A program made the position numbers and the translations under genes. Shown piece by piece: positions 35,745 to 49,072 of a DNA stretch of 64,000 bases (position 1 is the stretch's first letter; the number at the start of each line of letters is the position of its first letter). The notes under the pieces are model-generated. The model worked only from the letters and a program-made list of their open reading frames with translations. It made no database searches and was not told the DNA's origin. This DNA comes from Rotaria macrura (lineage: Eukaryota; Rotifera; Eurotatoria; Philodinida; Philodinidae), in NCBI GenBank assembly GCA_900239685.1, contig OENT01000524.1:39853-103852 (forward strand). Direction: 5' to 3'.

Positions 35745-36600
35745 TTATGTCTTAAATCGAACTTGTAATTGTCGACCATGGAATGGAGTTGCATTTAAAC
35801 TTTGAATTGCCATCTGAGCTTCTTGATATTGTTCCATGGCGACAAATGCATATCTATATTAAAAGAAAGACACACATGTAACTAGAACAATGCACTTGAT
35901 CGAACAACAACAAATTCAATACCCTTTGCATAAACCCGTATTAAAGTCAATAATAATATCAACACGAAGAACACGTCCATATGGTTGAAACAAAGCGTAA
36001 ATTTCTTCTTGGGTAGCTCTTTGTCCGATGCCATATATGTAAACAACGTGACCACCTTTGGGCGATTCAGGCGGTATAACTTGTTGGCCATATTCACCAT
36101 AGACAGTTTGTTGAGCTCCTTGCGGTGCATATGAAGTTTGCTGAGATGCTCCATAGTATCCTGCATACATATCAGCAGCTTGCTGTTGATAATGATGTGG
36201 AAGACCAAATGGATTTGGAAAAGCTCCGTACGATGTTTGTGCTGCGGCAACGGCAGCAACTCCATTATTCCATTGACCTTGAAGTTGAGTAGCATTACGT
36301 GTTTGATAACCAGCTGCCTGAACACCTACTGGATCATAACGATTAATTCCCCAATTTCTTGGTTGTTTCAATTTGTATGTATTTGTTCCTGTTGGATTTT
36401 GATTACTTCCATTTGAACTAGTTGTTTGTCCGCCTCCATATGCATTCATCGATGGACGATTTGTTGTCACAGTTGTCGATATTTGATGTTGAGGATAGGA
36501 TTCATTCCTTTGCTCACTGCCTTGTTGCGATGAATATTCTCCTCCTGCATAATCATTTGTACTAGCTGCTTGTTGTTGGGATTTTGTTGCACCGTTATCC
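35745..36600 (-). CDS. ELAV/Hu-like RNA-binding protein, 3' exons with the last RRM
   Basis: Two minus-strand exons: 36600-35923 and 35853-35745, with a 69-nt intron; the phases agree (…TGC AAA GG / A TAT GCA…). The first 180 or so residues are a Gln/Asn/Tyr/Gly-rich linker (MNAYGGGQTT, YDPVGVQAAGYQTRN). They are followed by one RRM: RNP2 VYIYGI, then ATQEEIYALFQPYGRV, DFNTGLCKGYAFVAM (RNP1), and AIQSLN near the end, finishing QVRFKT. DFNT-x-x-CKG-[YF]-x-FV-x-M is characteristic of ELAV/Hu RRM3, so binding to AU-rich mRNA elements is the likely role. The 5' end is open: 36601 is an acceptor, and RRM1 and RRM2 were not found within the next 10 kb upstream. So this is either a gene with a long intron or a one-RRM relative. 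Confidence 0.75.
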
Positions 36601-38800
36601 CTTGAAAATCACAGAAACAAAAAAAACATTTATTTCAATTTTTTTATTTTAAATCTTTCTTTTAGGTTTTATTCAAAATGAATGAGAGTTTTGCGTCAAA
36701 AAAACAAAAATGTAAATAAGTAAATCAATAAATAAAAACGCGCTTTTGGGAAGAAAAAAAACAATGGAATAATCTCACTTTCTCTCATCATTTCTCTATT
36801 TTCTAACTCACATAATTAAGAGCGGCTTTGAAGACTCGCTTAGTCACAGCGAAAGATTTGATAGAATAAAAGAGGAGACAAAAATCTAAAAATAGAGGAA
36901 AAAAAGCCCAAAAAAAACAAAAAAAAAATAAAAAGTTTTCCTTGATAAAAATTTAAAACAGGGATTATTTTGATTACCCGTTAGTAATTTAATTATTTGA
37001 TTAAAATCTAGAAAAAGAAAAGTTCATTTATTGAATTTAATTTTGGAATAATATCGCGTTGCTTGTTAATTGAGAGATAAATATCAAATGTTATTTTTTT
37101 ATAAGTTCTTCGTCATTGAGCTAATCTTTAAACTTCGTCGTGTAAAACATCGACCCTAGCTTCAACATGTTAAATCAATTCTTCGTTAGGCATTTCATGT
37201 CTTTATTCTCGAATAAGTCAAACAAGCTGTCTTTTTTGTTTCATCTTCTTCCGACGAACATTTTCATAAAAAATAACAATGAATAAATAAGCATTTCAAT
37301 GACAAATAAAGTAAATAAACAACTGGGAACACTATTTTGCTTTGCTTCGTGTTTATTATTCGTCAATTTCAATGATTTGAATTTGTTCAATTGAAGAAGT
37401 AAAATGAAAAGCAAAACGCCGACGATCAGTCGAATGTATTTATTAGATTGTTAAATATAATTGACAATCAATGAATCACATGAATCTTCTTATGGACAAA
37501 CATTAACAACTATTTTTTCAATCAATTAACTAAACAAATTCAGCCATGTTGATTTATCAACGCGTGTCTTGTCCTCCCTTGAGTCTTTGTCTCGTGAAAG
37601 ATGTCGCTGCACACCGATGTGCATTTTTCTACTTTTTATCAATATTGATAAAAATGCATATGTCCTTGTGCCTTCCTTTATTTATCTTGCGTAGAATAAG
37701 AAAATATACGTTTTGTAATCGTGAACTTATCGTAAGTGTATTGCAGAGAACTTTTCATTCCGTTGAATAATTTCTAATTTCATTCAAGCATATTTTTCAG
37801 CTGAATAATTATTTAAAAGAAAAAAAAAAGAAAGAACGCAAATAAAGATAAATAAAAATAAAACGCTCAAGGTTTCGAGAAGGATATTTTCGTTTTAACA
37901 GCAGTGAATTGTTGGATAACGAGATTTAGTAGAAATATATATGAAGAACATTGGTAAATATATATATACATATATGAAGATATGAAAATGAAATCAATAT
38001 TAATAACACCCCATTTCTCCTGTGTTCATTAGAAATGAGGAAGTTGAGAACTCTTCCTCAATTCGACCTCGGTGACATAAGAATTTTTAAAATAAATTTA
38101 TTCGTATTTTAAGTTAATATTTTTCTTACGTTCACTCGATGAGATTGCCGTTGATAGTCTAGATAAAATTTCTGTTTGTGACATTCTCCGTTGATGTCCC
38201 ATCAGAATAAATTATTCTGTTCGTCAAGCAAATACAAGTAATAGTTGATTGACCTTCGCAGATCTACTCACTGTTCATCGTGTCGAATTCCGTCTAAATA
38301 AATCAGATAATCTCAATGAAACAGCAGTAATTCAAATACGAATAAATCTTCTATTCTTCTCGCTTTTTTTTGTATGTTCAATATCAAAAGCAAAATTGAA
38401 TAATCTATTAGTTGAAACACGTTGATGTTAACCATTCTTTTTAACTATCAGAAAAAGGTTTCTAACAGTGAACTGTCAATCATTTTTACTTCAATATAAG
38501 ATTTAACGGAAAAAGCATGGTCAATTATCATGGAAACACAATCGTTGGGCATCAAGCTTATCTTAAATAATCCATGTTGTTTCATACTTACCTAGAATTT
38601 CCTTTTCTCTGATGTAATCTAGTAACACTTTAGGATAATTAATATCTGTTCAGTATATTTCACATGTGTTTCTCAGTTGAATTGTTTATGATCATCGTAT
38701 TACTTAAATTACTTTCTCATTTCATTATCTCAACGAGAATTTAAGTGAGAATTTCTCAACAATCTACGTGATTATTTCCCCAATATACGTAACCTATTTT
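36601..38800. other. Intron or upstream region of the RRM gene
   Basis: AT-rich with A- and T-runs (36880-36935). No RRM motif or other exon identified. Confidence 0.35.
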
Positions 38801-41800
38801 TATAACTACAGTAGAAGCAAAGTCAAAATATTCTACAGGAAGGTATTGAATAACATCCGATGTCAGTGTAATTGCTAAAGGATCATTAGCAGTCTGGACG
38901 AATCTCGTGTCGATGTAAAAATAGCTGACTGCTTGCCGTTAACAGAGTTGTCAACAAGAATGTGCAAACTATTGTTATGACATAAAGGAAAATTAACAGC
39001 TTTTCGACAAACATCATCGCGCATAAATACGCTCGCCGATATCAACTCGATTTCTATTAACACAAAAGCAGATTGGAAATATTAAACAAAATATTATTTA
39101 CTCGAAAACATTTGTTTAGAATCTACATTTCACGTTGCATATATTTGGCATGAGCAGTTGACATGAAGTTAGTTTTAAAAATTGTCATAGACGCTTGCCT
39201 GTTTCAGTCGTTGGTGAAAAAGAAAACAAGTCCATTGCCATCAAAAACATGAAACCATGTTAAATGCGTGCAACAATACATAGAAGCCGCTCGATTCAAA
39301 ATTGATTGGGATTTCTAATCTGATAGATCTTGTGCACTCGAAACGTATCCGTAAATTCTGTTAGTTCCTACTGAGAAAATGAACTGTGTTGTTAGAAATA
39401 TCTGAAAATCGTTTTCGATCGCTGTCACCATTATTCTGACTAGGCATCCATTATTTTTATATCAACTATGATTTTAAGATCCATGACTTTTAAAAGTCGG
39501 TTTTTACTGTAACTCTGTTTTTTTTTCTAAATATAGAACAGTTACAGAGATGCAGCATAGGTTTTTGTGAGTTTCTCGTTGTCATTGAATTTGGAATAGC
39601 TTCTTTACGCTCAAATTAAAAAAGGAAGGATTCTCATCGACTCCACACCCGAAAATGTTCTTTGAAAAGAAAATCTAAATTTCAAATATGAACCGTCGTC
39701 GACAACTCGGTTTCCCGAATATGATACACGTGACTTTTATCAATCCAAGATCTTTCTTTAACATCATCATACAAGTTTAAACATGTCATGAGAACTGAAC
39801 TTCTTCGTTAATTGTTTAATGCTCTATATTTGCCTAGAATAGATATGCACGTCTATTATTAGGCCTGTTATTGTAAAGATACGAAATGATTTGTTATGAT
39901 GAAACGGAAATCTAAATTTTCTCTTTCACAATGAATATCATTGCTTCAACTTGTTCTTTTCATAATGGTGCAACGTTGACTGTTCATTTAGTCTCTTTTG
40001 ATGAGTGAATTAGAAGAGCAACAGAGAAATCTAACCGAGCGTTGAAAAAAGAAGGATATGTTGCAACATACACTTGCTTGAAAACGACCAATCGGCGTTG
40101 CAGTGCTCTTTGCTGAAAAAGTATTCAATGAAGACTTGTCCAATCAAATATGTAACCATGTTCAATATTATTTGCGATAGTGTCAATTTGCTTGCTAATT
40201 ACTGAAAAACGAACTTTTTATCAGAGCAAAGAAAACAATCACTACGTTTTTACTGTATTCCATCGGTGAAAACCAAATTTGAGTGCCGACAAGAATATCT
40301 TCAGTTGCTAAATTATACATAGTAAATCGATGCTTAATATTTTCTTAGTGTATTCGGCTTTTAAATAACGTTTTGAATGCAATCCTGGTAATTGTAAATA
40401 AATAATCGACTTATTAGACGAGTACGTTGGTTCGCGAAATGCTCTTTTCTCGGAAAATTTCGAAAAACAGTAGAAAACATTCACTATTCAATTGCACAAG
40501 TCTTCATTTGATATTTATTCAACAAAGAGCACTACAAATATCTGACTTGTTTTCGGCAAAGCTGAATGCTCAATAAATACTCATAGGTGTTCCCCGTGTA
40601 TAATCAACATTCGACAACTCGGCTTATATTTTGCACGGTGTTTATCAGAGACCGAAACGAATAGAAAAATCTCAATTCGATTCGACTCCATTCGACTCAT
40701 ACACAACAGAAGATCGTATCATTGCTCATAGAATGTGTACGCAGCCATGATAAACTAGCTTCATGGCTCGATGGACAGTATTATTTTCTTTTGCTTTTAA
40801 GTGTATTTTGCAATGAATAATCATAATATAAAAGACAGATTCGACAAGAAAAAGTAATTTCCTAATAAAAAAAAGAGATTGAACATGGAAGCATTTAAAG
40901 ATTCTAACCAAGGGAAAGAACTATCTTGTCTATTTTCCAAACTGGACTTCTATTCCACTTGTACCTGCATTTTGTTCAATTTTCTGAGAATGCTGAGATC
41001 TTACGGTTATTGAAAAGGTTTTAGTATCAATACCAGGATTTTTTTAATCTATCGGTTAATTTTTGACATGATTTGCAACTTTAACTGAGATCTTTTAGGG
41101 TTTCGCAGCTTGCTTTGAATTTCGTAGGATCCCAATGATTTACTCTAAAGTTTTCAAAAATACTAGTAACTGCGGGAACTGTTGTCTTGAATTTTGGTTT
41201 CACAGAATTTGTCTGAACTATTTAGTGTACATATGGCATTTCAAAAGCAATCAAGTCTCAGCTTTCACCCATTGATTCTATCAGCAAGAAACTGCAAGCA
41301 CACGTGTAGGCAGCTGAACAATATTAAATCTATAAAGAAAAAATTGCGATGAAATGAAGACGAAATAGAAATATCAATCACTGTTACATTCGATTGAGCT
41401 AATGACGAGATGTTTGTTCACTATCGAGAGGTCAAAATTCGAACTTCTCTGCATGAAAATTTGTCTAGCAGCGATGAACTGCCAACGGATGGTGGTATTG
41501 CTGCAAGGTGTTGCAACGGCACGACACGTAACGCGAAAAATATTTGAAAATGACACTGAGTGCTGCGATTCGGAAGTGCAACCGAATAGACACTTCGGAT
41601 TCGATTCGATTTGACGATTCGTTTTCGGTCTCTGGTGTTTATCGTAGTTAGAAGTCAATAGTAACTGAAGTTTTGAGTTCGATGGATCGATAGAAAAGCC
41701 ATGTGACATCTTATGTTGGTTGAGTGCGTGAAATGGAGAGGTGGATCCTTTGTAGAAATAATATGATCGATAGGGTTTAATTTATATTTTCTTGAATGAA

Positions 41801-44800
41801 TATTGCCATCGAATCCTGATTGAGAGAAAACTCGTGGAAAACTTTACTCGGAAATCGAGCTTAGTTTATGTGAAAGGTTCATTGACTTGGAACGACTTTA
41901 GATAAGCATTGTCTACTTCGTATGAGAAAACAGTGATCGTCCATGAAAAATAATAGGGTCTCGCGACATACGGCGACTGTCTGATTTTCAAATCTTTTTC
42001 GAGAGTTTCGCGGCCACAGATTGAAATAAGAGGACTTCGGCAAGTGTCTCAAAGAGAAGAAAATCAATAGAAATATTGGAAATTCATCTATGCTCTATTT
42101 ATTTTGATACAGATTGATAGGCTCTGTCAAAGATTTAAACATGCGGACATCGGGTAGTCGAAAAGTTGATAGGTAGTTCACTGTTATTCTTTTGCAGAAA
42201 AACATGTCGATCATCTGTTTACAAGAAATATTCTTCATAGTCGTGTTAACTTTGAATAGACAATTATATCGTTTGATAACAATCACTTAGTATTTATTGA
42301 CATTCGTGAATAAGTGTGAAATTGAGCTCCTAAACTATAGATTGAACTAAACTTGCGACATCTTGACATATGTCAGGTAACTGTTCAAGCGATTTGACAA
42401 GTGTGAATCGGTAGCAATACGGTCAGAACAGAATGGTCGACAGAGAGTAAGTTTAACATGATCTTCTTGAAGCTAGCTGAATATTAGATCATTGATTTGT
42501 ACTCTTGCATTGACATGATAACTATGCGGTGTTGATCACCATCTTTTTCGTGTTACCAGTTCGATCAAGTTTTTTTAAACATTCATCTTGATAGTGAACG
42601 ACATTAATTCATGTTCTAGAGGACAGTTGATAAATAAGTAATCGTCCAATGGCTACCATCACCCTACGAAGGTTCTTGCTCTAATGATAGTTATCGTCCC
42701 ATTGCTCTTGACAATGCTCACCGTTTGCTATTCATTTTGAAACTCTATACTTGCTTCGGCTGTCAAATGATAAACTCAAGTTTCTTCACTTGTCAGTATC
42801 TATTATAGTTCCCAGATGAAACTTTGAAATCTGTGTAAATTTTCAATAGTAATATCTGTAAACATTGTTGTGTTTGATCTTGAATTAATTAACCGTTTAT
42901 CCGTTCTAACGAAATCTGTCTTAAAATAAATATGTTGCTTGAGCTTGACAGCTGTTTCTACGCTAACAAAGTTGTCTATCCTTAATAGGACGAGGTTGAT
43001 TGACGCCACAAAATGTCTTGATGATTACCAACGTTCTTTGTGTGACCGTGTTCCAGTGACTTGTATCAACTTGCAAAAGGATCGACCCAATCAGAAGGTG
43101 AACTACATGAAACGAGACTTAAATCATAAGCAAGCAATAGCCGGCTAATTCATCAATCTTGAATTGGTGCTTTTAACTAAACTGAGAACAACGAGTTTTA
43201 TATTTGATTTTGTACGAAGTTTTTCGTTTCGACATAGATTTAATACAAGAGATAGTAGTAGACGAATGTTCTACGATGACCAAGTTGATCAAGCTTTATG
43301 CGTTTATCCGGAAGATGCGTGAGGATTTTTAGATATGGAAAGATGTTCTATGAACTCAAAACTGAAGATTTATTTGTCACTAGGCCAGGATAAGCCATCA
43401 TGTTTATTGTGTGAGCTTAGCATCCAAGATTTCTTTCTTAAGGAGTTTAATCTCAAAAGATTCGATGTGATGGAAAACCGAAAAAAAAACGTTCGTCTCT
43501 CACAGTTGTATGAATCTAATCATTAACGTCTTTTACCAATATAAACTTGCAGTTGGTCTGCACTTGATTGTGATTTATCTGTACGTTTTAATCCTAATAC
43601 TCCAATCATTCATTTGCCAACTGTTCTTCAATGTTGCGTTTATATGAATAAGCACTATCCGAATCAAGTTTTGTTTCAATTACAGAAAAGACATGAAAAA
43701 AAGAAGAACCTTTTCCATTGGCTGCGTCGTCAACTGACATTGGTGATGTCAGTTGTGAAATATTGCTGCAAGAACAGTTCTATGTCTAAACATTCTTTGA
43801 ATGGATAAATATCTAATGATAGGGGCCAATTATAGAACAAAATGGATTGGTTGTCTATTCTACATGTAAAAGCCTTTTAAAGATATTTTCTTTGGATATT
43901 GTCCTGTCGACGGCAGAAAATGATTAAGATGATTGAAATGATTTCTATTTCAGACTTATCGACTTTATCTATAGGCTCAACTTGATTTGAAAACAGACTC
44001 AGAACGAAAGCAAACTCAACACCAACCTATAAAACTTCATCCGTAATAGGAACCAAAATTTAACAGCCATTTTTAGTAGTTAAGTAGAAGTAATTGACGT
44101 TTTTGTTTTATGATGGTGATCTAAAGGGTGCCGACGAATTCAATATGTAAACGATTTTATCTAGTGACAAGATGGACAAGATCAGTGATCTACACAGTTT
44201 AGTATATTAATCTGAAATCTGAATTCATAAGATATGCCCTGTGTCTAACACTTCAAAGTGAAAAATTTGAAGAGAACGAAGTGTCGCATAAACAATATAA
44301 ATATCATAACGGTCAAACGAGACCATCGGATTACACACTTAAACAACATCCGGGTAATGCTGTGAGCTTGAAATCCTGGATGTTATTTCTGATACTTCTT
44401 TCGGTACAAAAGTCGGCAGATAGATATATATTTGAAATGGTGGACGACATTGTCCCTGAATCCATCAAGAAAATCTGTCATGTGTTAACAAACTTGAATT
44501 GAGATTATGAGACTCCTTCATCCTCAAGTAGATTTCGATGCGTTTCATGACTGCACCTCTCATTAATTTCATGCGAGGATCAAACGGCAAGAGTTTATCG
44601 CGTTCTTCGAAGCTACTATCAACGAGCTCGCCGAAGTGATTAACTTTGTTCTATTGCCAGTGCAGGCACATCATATCGATTTGAATCTCACACATGTTAT
44701 TGAATATCTTGAAAACAGAATTACCCCCGACGAGCAAAGCGCTTGGTGACTTGAACGCGTTTGGTAGACTACTGAAAAAGTTAAACATATACTATTTGTC

Positions 44801-47400
44801 ATCGAAATTCTTGGGAAATTTACAGAGAAATCTTTCATTAATAAATCTGGTGAAGACCAAAAGTTCAGACGTTCAAATATCATAATAAATCATCTATCAA
44901 GAGTATTTTTCAATTCAAGCCTACTATCTCTCAGTTACGCTTCGGAACATCATAGCGTTGATAGAAATGGATCGTATTACATCAGCTCATCAAAATTGTG
45001 TTGTATCGGGACTGAACGACCTATGTAAACAATATTCTGTCTGTTTATCAGACTGACAGATCGAATTGACTGTCTTGACAACAAAGTTATCGATGTTCAT
45101 TCAGGATAAAAACTAATGAACTTTCTTTTCAACAGACGTCATCACAATAAAACTGTCCCAGTGACAGTATATTCTCTTCCCATTTGAATAGATTTACAAT
45201 GTCAAGTCAATGACGCTTCAAATTTTGCTCAATTAAACGGGAAAATTTTGCTATCTGAAGAAAATCGCTTGTATAAGTCTCTCGCTGCTACGAGTAATGA
45301 GTAACAGAAGGAGCAGAAAGCATATTTCGATAAAATACAGTTTCTTGACAATACTAAAACTTACTAGTTCAAGTTATGGGGCGCCCGCAACATGGATTTC
45401 ATTTCGAAGACATCTGAATCCGATCGGAACAAAAATGCAAGATCTATTTTAATGCTCTCGAAAATTTAAATATTTGTAATAATCTGAAAAATTGCTTTTT
45501 TCAGTTTTTCGACCTAGAAAATGTCATTTCTGCTGTATATTCTACATCGTTACTCAAATAGAATCTCTTCATGATTTCCAGTGTTGTCTAAGAAAGGAGA
45601 TGCCCCAAAACTAAACTGGCCGATTCATGGTTGACGTAGTATCACAGTGCTGAACACACTCTCACGATTCATATTCCTATGAGTCGACCGATACTCTTTA
45701 TACTTGTTCTACTTTGGGTTTGCCATAGGTAAAACTCGATAATATGATATGTTGTACTCTGATATGATTGCACGGGAGCTTTCATTTGAAATAACGTGAT
45801 CGAATATCAATAGCTAGCATAGCCTATTGCTTTGGTTGACTTGCTCGTAGAAATTTTGTAGATGAACGGAACTCAGTAGATTTTGTTCGATCGACCTTGT
45901 AGTAGTTTGTTACTCACTAGGTACTTTAATTAAACAGCTGCTATTTTCAGACGGATGAATAAATTCATGATTGTCGAATTATATCTCCAGAGAATCGACG
46001 ATGCTTCACTAACACTCTTTTTTGTTCTGTTCATCAATCAACATAAACAAGAAAAATGAATACGTCAGAACTTTATGTTGCCTTTCATCTTTCCTATGGA
46101 ATGATTGTTTCGGTCATTTGGATTGCATCGGCACCATGCTGTTCCATTCGATACAATGATGGTAGAAGTCAAACATATCGAAGTCTTGATTTGCTTCGAG
46201 CTTTGTCTTCTGGGAAGAAAGTTCTTTTCTCATGGTTAATGAAGCTATTTAACGCAAACGAATTAGAAGTCCGATCAAGTCAAAAACGTTGTCTCGTGAA
46301 AGAAAGAGTTTTTTGACGAATGATGCTAATCTCCTGAGAAAAGTAAATGTTCAAAGATTTTCTGCAGAAGTTTTGTTAATGAAAAACTTTCCCATCCATT
46401 ATAGCTTGTGTGGTGAATCCACATGATAAAGAGCACTTTTCCACTAGATTTAGCAAACACGAACTCAATGGTAAAACGTTCACTCGGAAATTCATTTCTG
46501 TAAGAAAGAGAAGGAAGCATGCTTGCGTAAAGTTATTAATGTGTCGAATGAAAATCATGGTTTTTGCTGTTCATCATTTTACTAGTTGAATATAAAACAT
46601 GAGCTTATTCTTCTCTCCATTCAGTGCTCGTACATTCGAGTGTGTGAAGAACGCCATCAAGCAGATGTTCCAATGACGGCTTTTGTTTTAATGTCAAGTG
46701 TGATTTTTTGTTTCGAAAAGGTTCATTGCGATGGAAAAATGTTCTTCTAGAGATCAACGCATGGCTCAAAGTTACCCACGAGTAAAACTGTGTGAACGAT
46801 GAATCTATTTCAGTACTAAATTACTTAGGAAATATGCGAATCTTGACTGGATTTGTAAATAATGTGTTGTTTGCTTTGATCCGAACTAGTTCTTATCTCA
46901 TCGTTGAAGCTATTCGATTTCTACAAGAAAAATGTATACTCAATGAAATTCAACAATAAATTTTCTTGGATTTTATTTTAAGTTCGTTCGTTGATAATTC
47001 CCAACAGTAGACAAAGAGCACTCGTTCGATTTTGCTCCAAAAATGCTTTCTGTCTATTCATGTTTCTATGTGGATTTGTCGTTTCGTTGAGAAAAAATAT
47101 CGTTTTTCAATCATCTTCGAGGAATATTAATAGAAATGCTTTCTTGGAAAATACTTATTGATGTCATCGAATATAAGATCAATAGTGGAATTTCGACACT
47201 TGACGTTGATTAGTTCTAATACTTTCGGGATTTGATAAAATGTCTCTTCGACTTATTTCATCCTTTTTGTTTTCAATCTCGTTAATCACTTTGAGCATTT
47301 ATTTAGAGATATTTTCAAATCGACTGAAACAGTGCGATTCGCAAAATTCTAAACAAGAAATCTTGAAATCGTTTTTACTTAAGTCACATTAATCTTCGAA
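38800..47400 (+). pseudogene. Extended tract of apparently decayed coding DNA
   Basis: Many plus-strand windows read as protein of normal composition but change frame or meet stops. Examples: 44567-44746, sixty open codons including RQEFIAFFEATINELAEV and HHIDLNLTHVIEYLENR; 43260-43808, a single frame broken by stops at 43320 and 43524 and others, including FNPNTPIIHLPTVLQ and MNKHYPNQVLFQLQKRH; 45224-45480 with NGKILLSEENRLYKSLA and FKLWGARNMDFISKTS; 40440-40570 with SLFNCTSLHLIFIQQRAL. All lie on one strand over more than 8 kb, which suggests a very large dead gene (or several). No domain is recognised. Confidence is limited because AT-moderate random sequence can also look like this. Confidence 0.3.
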
Positions 47401-47721
47401 GAAATCAATCATCGTAAGTTTTAACTCGAAATTCTGGAGCTCCTTCGGGCCCCGCCCGCTCGTCTAGATACACAGGTTGTGGTCGCCTGTGTTATAGTGG
47501 CTGAGTACTCTAAGTTCTCTAGAATATGAGAGCAACGCGTTGTTCGTTACGATTATGATTTATATCCTATTATTTGAAAAACAAACACTAGTAAAATATG
47601 GTCAAATAAAATAGATGAAAATTTGTGAAGAACATGAATAATAAGAAATAAGAACATACAACATAGTGAATCTTAAGATCGAAAATTTCTGTTTCCATCT
47701 TAAAGATAGAATGCCACTGGT
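47401..47721. other. Spacer downstream of the GPCR gene
   Basis: Contains a short GC-rich patch (about 47438-47470, GGGCCCCGCCCGCTCG) in otherwise AT-rich DNA. No gene. Confidence 0.4.
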
Positions 47722-49072
47722 TTATACTCGTTGTGGAGCTTTTCGTCGTGCATGTTTTTTTAATAAGCGTTGCACATAACGACGAGGGCAGAGAAGTTTC
47801 ATAAAAGCCAAACGAAATTCTCTCGATGTTAATGAATAGACAAGAAAATTGAGCTAAATGAAAATCAATAGAATAATTACATTCAACCAATGGACGCTAA
47901 AAATCAAAACGTACAGCTGAATTTGTATAGCCAAGCCATGTAAAAAGGCGAAATAGTTGTTCCTTTGTATTTCGAAAATCAAAACGAAAAACTCCCGTGA
48001 GAACAAGAAAAGAAAAAAATGGTAGCCAACATGCTATAAATACACCCATAACGATTCCTAACACTTTGGTTGCTTTATGTTCACGTGAGAATCGCGTCAA
48101 ACTTCGTGTGCGGCGAAGTCGACGTAAACGATTTAGAAACAAAACTGGAAATGATCTATGACTAAGCCGACGAGTGGATGGAATTTGTGCGAGAGATGGA
48201 GAACGAGAGTATCTGCCGCGATGTATTCGTAGTGTTATGGTTTCCGGTGTGCTCGATATGGAATTTACATTTTCAAGCGACTTTAATTCTGATCTAGTTC
48301 GTCTTTTTGATGTTCGAAAACAAAATCGAGGCACTATTGGAGACAGTTGATAAGTGTCACCACTTGTCGTTCGTTTATAACCTTGCCGGAGTGCCGCCAT
48401 TTGTCGGCGAGCAAACACTAATATTCGTCCATAAACAAATACCATTATGACAAGTGGAATATAGAATGAAACTAACGACGAGACAATTATAAACAGAGGA
48501 TCAGAAGGAAATTCGCATCGATTATCAATTGTTTCATTGAATACGTCTAGTCCCGATTCTAAAGCAATGAAAGAAAAGAGATATTTGTTTTCCTATTTTT
48601 CAATTCAACTAAATATGTTAAACGAATAACCTAATAAATCCGTTCTTCTCCCTAAGATAATAACTGTTGGACCAGCGATAATAGCTGAACAAAACCATAT
48701 TCCAGCTATAACAATCGACGAATGTCGCGCTATGAATGACCTCGGATATCGAATAGGCGACGTAATTGCAATATAACGATCGAGCGCAATAACACATAGC
48801 GCCAGTATTGACGCTGTTGATGCTCCAACATCGGTTATATGCCATAAATGACACAAGTATCGATAAGGTGATGATATCGATAATTCAAAAACAATAGCTA
48901 ATGGTATAACAATAACTCCAACACAAAGATCAGCAACAGCTAACGAAGCAATATAATAATACGTCGGTGAGTGAAGTGATGTTTCACGATAAACAGCCAA
49001 TATAACAAGAAGATTTCCAGCTAAGGTTAAGAAGCACACAAAAGATAGCCACCAAATTCCTGTTATAATCAT
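47722..49072 (-). CDS. Aminergic class A (rhodopsin-like) GPCR, catecholamine/octopamine type
   Basis: Three minus-strand exons: 49072-48631, 48558-47915, 47853-47722 (introns 72 and 61 nt, in phase), 405 aa. Seven membrane spans. Using family numbering: N1.50 = N20, D2.50 = D48, C3.25 = C74 paired with C162 in loop 2, D3.32 = D81 (amine binding), DRY = D98-R99-Y100, S5.42/S5.43/S5.46 = S174/S175/S178, P5.50 = P182, CWLPFF in TM6, and W7.40 and Y7.43 in TM7 (FTWLGYTNSAL). TM5 (SFYIPLVIMVFVYGR) is very close to beta-adrenergic and dopamine D1 receptors. Loop 3 is long and Arg/Ser-rich. The three TM5 serines predict a catechol or phenol amine ligand (dopamine, octopamine or similar). NPxxY reads N-F-L-V-Y. 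Only five residues precede TM1, so a 5' exon may be missing. Confidence 0.92.

Noticed and set aside
35882-36416. 147-aa (-) and 92-aa (+) frames over the RRM exon
   Set aside because: Shadows of the Gln/Asn-rich coding frame, which has the RRM motifs and fitting splice phases.
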